From NCBI GenBank assembly GCA_012295275.1, contig CM022673.1:14248788-14312787 (forward strand): 64,000 bases of DNA. Reading direction: 5' to 3'. How positions within the stretch are numbered: position 1 is the first letter of the stretch; each line of letters opens with the position of its first letter. A program made the position numbers and the translations under genes. Of this stretch, positions 56,401 through 64,000 are shown piece by piece. Source of the DNA: Chrysomallon squamiferum. Taxonomy: Eukaryota; Mollusca; Gastropoda; Neomphalida; Peltospiridae. The notes beneath the pieces are model-generated. The model was not told the DNA's origin. It did not search any database and saw nothing but the letters and a program-made list of their open reading frames with translations.

Positions 56401-56501
56401 AAAATATTAATAAATAGACTTTACATGTTGATGACAGCAAGTAGATTTGTTAATATATTCTTTTCTATTCTAAAAATATAAACCCATGGTCTGTGTTTAT
56501 C

Positions 56502-56542
<41 letters not shown>

Positions 56543-58304
56543 GTTATGGTTGTGATAAGTTTATGGTATATTTGTAATAACTTTTGGTATACTGTTGAGC
56601 TTTTTGTGATACATTTGTAATATATCTGAGTTAAAATTGTGATAGATCTTTGATAGATTTATGATATATTAGTGATATATTAATGTTATAGTTGTGATAT
56701 ATCTGTGATATATTTATGATATATGTGACATACTGGTGATCTATTAATGATATATTTATGATATACTGGTGACATAATGGTGATCTGTTAGTGATATATT
56801 TATGATATATGAGTGATATGTTGAAGATGTATTTGTGATGTATTTCAGATTGAGATTAAATGTCCATGTGGAAGGAAGGTTGCTAAGGCTCAGTGTCAGA
56901 TTAGTGGAGACTTGGCTGCTCACATCTCAGAGTTCCAGAAGTTTGTTTACTTACAAATATCTAAATCACTTTTCACTATACATACACCTCATTGTTTATT
57001 TATTACAAGTAATCAGCCTTAATACATTTGTACAAGTCTGTTTTTCTTACAAGTAATTTAAAAATAATAATTTCAGTACATACAAATGTTTGCTTATTTT
57101 CTCTTCTTAAAGTTTTTGTACAATATGACAAACAATCAAAATACATTTTATATTTGTATAAAGTGGGGGGTTTTTTCTCTTGTTAAATAATGACAAATAA
57201 ATTCTAAAGTTTTTCAAAATATATTTAAATTGTTTCATCAAATATGCGCTTTGTTTTGCCAATCTTTTAATTATGTATCTTAGTTTTTCATAGCTATTTA
57301 TCATTGTCTGTTTGTACAATTAATGAAATAGGTGACTCATTTTCCAAAAGTTTAGACTACTGTAGTCATTTCAGTGAATACTTTAAGATATTTCAGTGAA
57401 TCTAAATATTGAAAAAAACAAAACAATGTACAGTGAGATTGTAATTGCATGTAAATAAAGAACAGAATAATATATTCAGTATCAGATTTATGCATCTCAT
57501 ACTAAGATTTAAACAGAAGATTAATAATCTTGTATTAAATGTTAGTATACAATTACTACAATAGTAAAAAGCCAGAATGACAAAGTGTGTGTGGTTTGTG
57601 GTGTTTGGTGAGTGGGAAAATAAGCATGTAAAATATTTGTTGGTACTAAACAGATTTATATTGGAATTATTATAAGTTTAGTATTGTATAAAACAAATTA
57701 ATATTAATGTGTTTGGTTTCAGGATGACCGTCCACCACCTGGGCAGTGGTCAGGGACTTGATATGTCACAGCTTAGCAAGAAAGGACAAACAAAACAGTA
57801 AGTGTAGATTAATCTACATTTTGTTAAAACAAGCCAGTAGAATTCTTTACATTTAGTTAAAATAGGTGAACAGAATTGTGTACACTTTGGTTAAAACAAG
57901 CCAATAGAATTGTGTTACATTTAGTTAAAACAAGCCAATAGAATGGTATACATTTAGTTAAAACAAGCCAATAGAATTGTGTTACATTTGGTTAAAACAA
58001 GCCAATAGAATGGTATATATTTAGTCAAGCCAAGGTACTGGTCACATCAAACTACTGATACGTAGACATAACACTGCACCCTGTCTTACCTAACTAATGT
58101 CTAACTTCCTAACACTGTCCGAGCAGACTCTGTGTGTTAATAATAAAACTGTTTACAGGTTGGTCTGTGATGAGGAATGTGCTATCATGGAACGCAACAG
58201 AAGAGTGGCCCTCGCTCTGGAACTGAAAAACCCAGATTTGAGCACCAAACTTGGAAATCCATCATACTCAGACTTTCTTAAAGACTTTGCAAGGTTTTTT
58301 CTTT

Positions 58305-58337
<33 letters not shown>

Positions 58338-61300
58338 GACAGACATAGATGTTTAAATATATAAAATAAACATATAACTCTATCCAGTTAATAACAATTG
58401 TTTGTAAATATTTGAAATGTAGCAATTTTTTTATGGTTTTTATTTTTTTTGTGTATTTTTTTTACTGTTTGTATTTTAATTTTTCAGAAAAAATCTTCCG
58501 TTTGTGACGTCAGTTGAGAAAGGTTTTTCTGAACTGGTTCACAGTGCTAAACAGGTAGGTTGGTTAAAAATATAAAATATTTCACAATGTTCACACATGC
58601 ATATAATATCTGTAACAATAATGTTGATGATGGTAGGATCTGCAAGGTAAGTTTAATGACTGAATCAACACATTTGTATTTCTTGTATTTCTCTGTTTAT
58701 TTATTTGAGAAATCTGCACTGAGCTAGATGATTCTTCTTTTTTTAATCATTTTTTTTTTCTGTTACTTTTTTTTTTTTTATAATATATATTTTTTTTTGA
58801 TTAGCAGCAATGGAACTTTACTATACACCTTTCCTCTTACAGGAAAATACAAACCATGGCTTTTATCAAACTGGTTGTGGGATATTGCTGTCACTTGCGA
58901 CAGCTCAACAACAGATGGTTAAGGAATAATGATAAAATGTGTGATAATATTTTTCAATTTTTGTTTTTTCAGTCTAAACAGGTAAGTCGAAGTCACGCAT
59001 TTCCGCCAGGTAACAGAGAACAGCGCAGAGTGATCCACGAACTCGCTGAGTTTTACGGTTGCGACACACAGAGCTACGACTACGAACCAGTGAAAAATGT
59101 TGTAGCAACAGCAAAACGGTAAATTACAGCATCTACAGTTACAACAGTTATATTGTGTAAATGTTGTTATGTTTGTACAATGTTTTATAGTGTAAATATT
59201 TATTTTTATACTATAAATATGATTACATTTATTCAGTTTTGTGGTACAAATCAGGAGTGCGCAATCTGTGGTCATCACTTTTAATGTCCCCTTCCTATGG
59301 TGGGTAGAAAATAAGGGTTTGTTGCACGTTTTTTAACTGACTGAGAAGTACAATAATAAATAAGTAATTAGTCTTCACTGTATCATCAGCAGGCACTCTG
59401 TACAAAAGTGACTGATTTCACTGACACACTGATCCACGTCAAACAAATAGTCATATGTGTTTGGGACAGTGTTCTTCGACACTGGCAGATTGGTGCTATC
59501 TTTGAGGACAGTGAAGTATCTGCTGAAGATGTTTTGTACCACAGCTCAGTTCAGTGGCTATCTCAGGGAGAAACAGCATGTTGTGTTCAGTATATGTGAC
59601 GAGACATTTCAATCTTCTCTGCTAAGAATAAACATCTTGCATAAACATCTTAAATCAGGGTTTTCCAGATGTACCACAGAGTTCAAGAATTCATGGACAA
59701 GTGCCATCTACTGCTGAACCTCATTATGAAGGGACAGTGTATTCAGCTCTTAAGCAGCAGCTGGTCATTTACCAGAGTGATGTCCCCACAGTTCCATTTA
59801 TTGTTGTTTTTGACTCTAGTTTGAATGAATTTGATGATCGATTTCAGTTATTCCATGAAATGAAAACAAAACTGGTTGCAGCTGAAACTGGTTGCAGCTC
59901 CTGTTTACAGTCAAAAGTGAGAGTGGCCCACTGGAACTTCAAATGGACCTGCTGGAACTGAAAAGTGATGCCATTCTAAAGAACAAATTTAATGAGAGTG
60001 TTGATCCACTGGATATTTGGAAGTTGGTGGTGGCAATTCCTAATCTTCATGAGATGGCTTTACATACCCTTGTTATCTTCGGGAGTACATGCTTATGTGA
60101 GGCAGCATTCTCCAAAATGAAATACTTGAAAAGCAAATATCGATCACTTGACAGATTGGAATCATGCTTGTGATTGATGCTCTCGACCTTGCCTGTAAGT
60201 TTCAAGAATCTGGCAATGCACACACAAGACTATGCCAGTCATTGATAACTGTACGAGTAGATGACTTTCAAAGTTGCTATTTAATAAAAGCAATAAATAA
60301 TATTAAAAACTGTTTTATTTTGACTTTTTGTGAATCACAGAGGGATGAAGTCAATTCTCATGGAAACATGTAAATGCACGCATTATTTATATGCAGCATT
60401 TTAAGTCACAAAGGTCATCGTTAGAAAATTATGCAAAATCATATATGTTCAGATTTGACATAATCACAAAGAAATTTGTGCAACTGAAGTGCTAGTGAAG
60501 TTAAAACTCAGCAGGCTGTAAGATCAGAAAGAGTGTGCACCTCTGCTATAAATGTTACTACCTTTATTCCTTTTTATTGTATAAATATCACTACATACAT
60601 ACACTCAGTTTTATAGCATAAATATTACTACCTTCAGTATTATAGTATAAATATTACTACCTTCATTTATAGTATAAATATTGCTACCTTCAGTATTATA
60701 GTATAAATATACATTCATTTACATTTATTTTATACTAAAAATATTACTACATTTATTCAGTTTTATATTATGAATATACATTTATTTAGTTTATGTTATG
60801 AATATCAGTACATTTATTCAGTTTATACTAAAAATATTACTACATTTATTCAGTTTCATATTATAAATATTATTACAATTATGTTGATTCAGTTTTATAT
60901 TATACTGACACTTACTCAGTTTTATGGTATAAATATTACTACATTTATAGTTATCCAATTTTATAACACACTTTTTACAGTTGAATCTGTAGGTTATGAC
61001 TTGTCAAATTTTAGTGATAAATAATTTTTGTTACAATTGTTATTAGTTATACAACAGAACATATGGTTTAATATTGACAATTACAGTTTAATATTGATAA
61101 TTACAGTTTAATATTGATGTTTACAGTTTAATATTGATGTTTACAGGACAACATGCTGGATGCCGTCAGTAACATTGAGTTCAATAATACAGAGAGAACT
61201 TCACCCCAAGGCTCCCCCACCTATACCCCACATCAGGTTTGTGACATACTGTTTTAAAATACATCATTTAAATACAAAACAGGAGACACTTGAAGTCTGT

Positions 61301-61478
61301 TGGTTAGACAGCTTGCTTGAGAATCACTGGTCATGTGATAAGTGCTAACAGATGATTTTAGGTTATTAGGATGACATTAGAGTGTTAAATTTAAATATCC
61401 ACTGATTTAACTGTTTTGTTATCACTGTTAGAAAGTAATAAACATTGTCTTATTCCTTTTATACTGCTGTGTAAACAT

Positions 61479-61553
<75 letters not shown>

Positions 61554-61719
61554 CACTTCACACAAAGTAACACCCAGGCATGCTTGTATGTTAGATGTTT
61601 TCTTTAAGAATTTCTCTGTAACAAACATTTCACTTACTTTCAGACAAACCACAGCAACAGAGACAAAACCGAAGTCAGCTTCTCCTGTCATAGATTATTT
61701 TGATTTTCCACCTACCTGA
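47359..61719 (+). CDS. NFX1: NFX1 zinc-finger protein (22 coding exons, 1030 aa)
   Basis: Orthologue of vertebrate NFX1 and fly shuttle craft: nuclear or RNA-associated regulator with RING-type E3 activity in the family. Coding exons: 47359-48160, 48533-48691, 49416-49493, 49825-49927, 50593-50664, 51766-51905, 52141-52231, 52874-53082, 53532-53663, 53845-53927, 54226-54334, 54602-54721, 55360-55439, 55567-55671, 56162-56290, 56849-56940, 57723-57797, 58159-58293, 58488-58554, 58973-59118, 61147-61236, 61644-61719. All phases agree (3093 nt). Order: disordered N-terminus (1-267), RING-like finger (278-346), NF-X1 cysteine-rich array (347-830), linker, R3H (about 930-975), conserved tail ending VIDYFDF. 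The first exon follows a poly-T tract and AG at 47341, so an upstream untranslated exon is likely. The ATG at 47359 is the first in frame after that acceptor. The first donor (GTTTGA) is weak. Length is slightly below human NFX1. AATAAA at 62760 and 62770 are candidate poly(A) signals. Confidence 0.94.
48215..48532 (+). other. NFX1 intron 1, remainder
   Basis: ATT and poly-T tracts (48215-48257), then AT-rich unique DNA leading to the acceptor TTTTCTTACAG. No gene was seen. Confidence 0.7.
48533..49493 (+). other. NFX1: NFX1 RING-like finger (exons 2-3)
   Basis: Exon 2 encodes [20 protein letters not shown] then [17 protein letters not shown]. Exon 3 adds [12 protein letters not shown] and YRCFCG. 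The C-x2-C, C-x2-C-x-H-x2-H and C-x2-C pattern is the NFX1 variant RING, linked to ubiquitin-ligase activity in family members. All metal ligands appear present. Confidence 0.92.
54770..55270. repeat. Minisatellite in NFX1 intron 12
   Basis: About ten diverged units of 40-60 bp share CTGATTGGTTCAGTTAATTA and TGTAAAAGTAT. The forward open frame here is repetitive and intronic. Confidence 0.8.
56340..56845. repeat. GT, TA and TGATATAT repeats, NFX1 intron 15
   Basis: (GT)n near 56346-56381, (TA)n near 56510-56540, then an array of GTGATATATTTATGATATA-like units from 56560 up to the exon 16 acceptor. Confidence 0.85.
57815..58035. repeat. Minisatellite of about 45 bp, NFX1 intron 17
   Basis: Five units with TTAAAACAAGCCAATAGAAT and TTACATTTAG. 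The block starts 18 bases after the exon 17 donor. Confidence 0.85.
58488..59118 (+). other. NFX1: NFX1 R3H segment (exons 19-20)
   Basis: Exon 20 encodes [20 protein letters not shown] and [18 protein letters not shown]. The R3H signature (Arg 945 and His 949, spaced by three) is intact and predicts binding of single-stranded nucleic acid. Exon 20 begins with nine bases (TCTAAACAG) followed by GTAAGT, so a strong donor and a second acceptor lie inside it. Confidence 0.9.
59252..60545 (+). mobile_element. Decayed hAT transposon in NFX1 intron 20
   Basis: Left end CAGGAGTGCGCAATCT and right end (inward, minus strand) CAGAGGTGCACACTCT match at 12 of 16 bases. They are flanked by likely 8-base target duplications GTACAAAT (59244-59251) and CTATAAAT (60546-60553). 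The plus strand inside holds hAT transposase remains. At 1.3 kb it is much shorter than an autonomous element, and the N-terminal part is missing. It has the same orientation as NFX1. Confidence 0.75.
59490..60235 (+). pseudogene. hAT-family transposase fragment, frameshifted
   Basis: Pieces in different frames match the C-terminal half of hAT transposases of the GTF2IRD2/SCAND3-like group: [14 protein letters not shown], then [15 protein letters not shown], then [20 protein letters not shown] and the dimerisation block [20 protein letters not shown]. At least two frameshifts or stops separate them, so it is not functional. The DNA-binding BED finger is absent. Confidence 0.8.
60554..60990. 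repeat. Minisatellite of about 35 bp, NFX1 intron 20
   Basis: Units of TATAGTATAAATATTACTAC with CATTTATTCAGTTT, directly after the hAT element. Similar DNA (TTTTATAGTGTAAATATTTA) precedes the element, so the transposon appears to have landed inside this array. Confidence 0.75.
61066..61146 (+). repeat. 20-bp array copying the exon 21 acceptor
   Basis: TTTAATATTGATGTTTACAG repeats with a 20-base period. TTACAG ends at 61086, 61106, 61126 and 61146, and only the last is the true exon 21 acceptor. Confidence 0.9.
61479..61550. repeat. (AC)n microsatellite, NFX1 intron 21
   Basis: Nearly pure AC run between exons 21 and 22. Thr-His and Cys-Val frames here are artefacts. Confidence 0.97.
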
Positions 61720-61773
61720 CATCATCTTATGTTCATGTTTGATTAGTTTTGTGTATTTTTTGTTTTATTTTAG

Positions 61774-61794
61774 TAAAGTAACCGACTTCAACAG
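61774..61794 (+). other. Possible 21-nt alternative NFX1 exon
   Basis: TAAAGTAACCGACTTCAACA followed by G lies between a good acceptor (TTTATTTTAG) and a perfect donor (GTAAGTAAG), 54 bases after the NFX1 stop. Joined to exon 21 it reads on in frame as SKVTDFN and keeps phase. No clear following exon was found, so it may be a decoy or part of an alternative C-terminus. Confidence 0.3.
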
Positions 61795-62543
61795 GTAAGT
61801 AAGTGTATTACTGTACCTCAGTTTGTCACTGATGAAACTGTAATCAGAAATACCAGAAGATAAAATGTTTTATAAATTAATGTAGAAATTATTTTGTCTG
61901 ATCTAAGTGTTGAAGCACAGTTGTTTTGTTAAATATATTTTCACAGTTTGATGACTGCCATGATTGTCTGTTATTAACACAAGTTTCTGGAATACACAGC
62001 TGAAAATTAAATTCAAATTTTAAATTATTCATTGTGTACGAATGATGTCTATTACAAGCGTTGTAAGTTTAACTGACAGTGTTAAACTGTGAATCATTAG
62101 AAATGATTCTATCTTCTTCAAAGTTTAATGTGAAATTTGTCTTTCAAAGTTGAGAATTGTGAATTATATCTAATTAAAAAAAAAATTCAGTTTGAAAATG
62201 TTTCTGTTAAATACTGTGATGTCAGTTTGTCAGATTTATTCAAGAACTTTTTTATGATAATTAAATAGAAGAATTATGTTTTTTGTTTTCTAATTATCAT
62301 TTTTATCGTATATATATATATATATATATATATATGTTTTGGCAGTAGATAGGTCAGCTTTATTTTATTTTTTTGATTATGTTTTCGTTCTGTTATGTAT
62401 AATGATTAAAAGACTATGTATATATTGTTCAAAATAATAGCTTTTTTCACTTTTTTGAAATATATTTGTTTATTCAGTGGATTTTAATTATTATTATTAT
62501 TTCTTTTGAATTATTAATATACAGAGGTTCTTTCTCTTTAGCT

Positions 62544-62620
<77 letters not shown>

Positions 62621-63873
62621 CAGATTATATTTTTCATTTACTTTTTTTTGTTTGTTATGTTGCACAGAAAATAGGTAAATTAATAAGGATTGTAAATGAA
62701 CATGTCAGCACCCCCATGTTTGTAATTTAATTATTATCTTATAACTGATTGTTGAAAAAAATAAAATTAAATAAAAATCTCTAAAACATCTTTATTATTT
62801 ATTGTAAATATTATGAATTAATGTGAATTGTAAAGTTTTTATGTTTTGATGTTTGTATGTATCTGTATATACAGTGAATGTGTCATATATCTGTATGTAT
62901 AGTTAGTTGATTAGTAGATATTATAATAGGTACGTTGCTCATCCTAAAAACCAAAAAATTATTCATAAGATTATTAAACTTAAGAATTATACTATGTGGT
63001 GCGGGATTTTTTGGGGTGGCTGGGGGTGTTGTTGTTGTTTTTTTTGTTTTTTGTCTATGTATGTATATATAAAAACACACACAGACACACACATATGCAT
63101 GCATAAAATAGTTGTTTTCGTATCGTTGTTGCTTGTATTACATATCTGTGATATAATTTGTATACGTAACGATGTTATCTAAAAGATACATTGGTTAACA
63201 ACTAGAAGATACTCGTCTGACACTGTCAGTGTTTTTGATTTGTGTTACAAAACAAAGTTTATATTTAATTCATCGTATTCTCTTCAAGAAGGGAGATTAC
63301 TCTAATACATTTTATTACAAAAGATTATTGATGCTTGGGACGTTTTTAAAATTAATGATTAATATTGCCTGGTTAGATGTCTTGTACAGTATTCTGAATC
63401 AAACAGAAAATATTTAAAAATATAACAGTGAAAAAATGTAAAAAACAGGAGATTTTAAAAATCATCAAACGGTAATGTTTATTATTGAGTATCTTTCTTT
63501 TAGATAGCATTATATTGCAAATGAAATCATGTACGTACTGTACAAACCTAAATGTCTCCGATACGATAATAAGATCTTTCTTTTTTCTATTTTTAATTTT
63601 TAATTTTTTTTTTTTTTTTTTTCTCTCAGTGTAGGAAACTTATCACATGTGCACGACATGTGATACAAGGAATACGTCATACGTGATGTTGATAAAGTGC
63701 AGTGCATGACAACATCGTGGACATTGACATTAAAAAATAATGAGTTATAACATTTGCACTAAGAACGAAGATAACGTGTGACCTCATTTAGTTTTCTTCT
63801 GGCTAACAGGTTCTGTGGTACTTGCACTTAATCCGAGAAGCAAACAACAACAACAATAATAATTACATCTGTT

Positions 63874-63960
<87 letters not shown>

Positions 63961-64000
63961 TACACATGCATGTATACCCCCCTCAAAAAAAAAAAAAAAA
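61795..64000. other. NFX1 3' flank and intergenic DNA
   Basis: Holds (TA)n at 62311-62334, (AG)n at 62546-62619, tandem AATAAA hexamers at 62760 and 62770 (possible NFX1 poly(A) signals), a 10-bp perfect hairpin (63641-63665), (CT)n then (AC)n at 63881-63960 and a poly-A run at the end. CpG becomes frequent after about 63.1 kb. No further gene was recognised. Confidence 0.7.

Larger units (their letters stand above)
49825..56940 (+). other. NFX1: NF-X1-type zinc-finger array (exons 4-16)
   Basis: Repeated Cys/His units of the form C-x-H-x-C-x3-C-H-x-G-x-C-x2-C bind DNA or RNA in the family. Examples are [76 protein letters not shown] and [12 protein letters not shown]. At least seven such units are visible with no broken ligand set. 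Introns hold ATT/poly-T (50690-50792), AC repeats (53300-53420), TTTCAC repeats (53932-53975) and minisatellites. Confidence 0.92.

Noticed and set aside
59701-60173. Independent intronic gene
   Set aside because: The frames are transposase pieces separated by frameshifts and lying between hAT terminal repeats.

Overview
The window is nuclear DNA from an AT-rich invertebrate animal. Short exons are separated by long introns, nearly all with GT-AG borders, and the DNA is crowded with ATT, AC, AG and ATAC microsatellites and with minisatellites. Both large proteins look like animal orthologues. Many copies of a TTATCTCCCTT-like motif (for example around 20800-21100), which I remember as common in mollusc genomes, make a mollusc, perhaps a gastropod, my best guess. 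That guess is an inference. No bacterial or viral gene was recognised.

Layout. (1) 517-30412, plus strand: a complete 28-exon gene for a cAMP-regulated Rap exchange factor (Epac2/RAPGEF4 type, 1013 residues). It starts with a 12-codon exon followed by an 8.2 kb intron, and it contains a likely U12-type AT-AC intron. (2) 34950-37779, minus strand: a four-exon gene, invisible to simple ORF scanning, for a 124-residue secreted protein with two similar six-cysteine modules. (3) 38654-40822, plus strand: a four-exon gene for a 201-residue Reeler-domain protein with a signal peptide and a probable GPI-anchor signal. It lies head to head with gene 2. (4) 40823-47300: intergenic DNA with a pogo/Tigger-like MITE, an inverted repeat-family pair and two long hairpins. 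(5) 47359-61719, plus strand: a 22-coding-exon NFX1 gene (1030 residues: disordered N-terminus, RING-like finger, NF-X1 zinc-finger array, R3H domain). Its 20th intron holds a decayed hAT transposon. (6) 61720-64000: 3' flank and simple repeats.

The genes do not form a pathway. Epac carries cAMP signals to Rap GTPases, NFX1 is a nuclear or RNA-linked RING/R3H regulator, and the two middle genes encode secreted or surface proteins. CpG dinucleotides look sparse across the Epac and NFX1 bodies and common in 32-47 kb and after 63 kb. That pattern is what mosaic gene-body methylation would give.

The most unusual feature is that several introns carry tandem arrays built from copies of their own splice junction: Epac exon 5 donor, exon 7 acceptor, exon 15 AT-AC donor, exon 17 acceptor and exon 22 donor; NFX1 exon 21 acceptor; and the donor of the microexon in the minus-strand gene. 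Each true junction therefore sits beside decoy splice sites.
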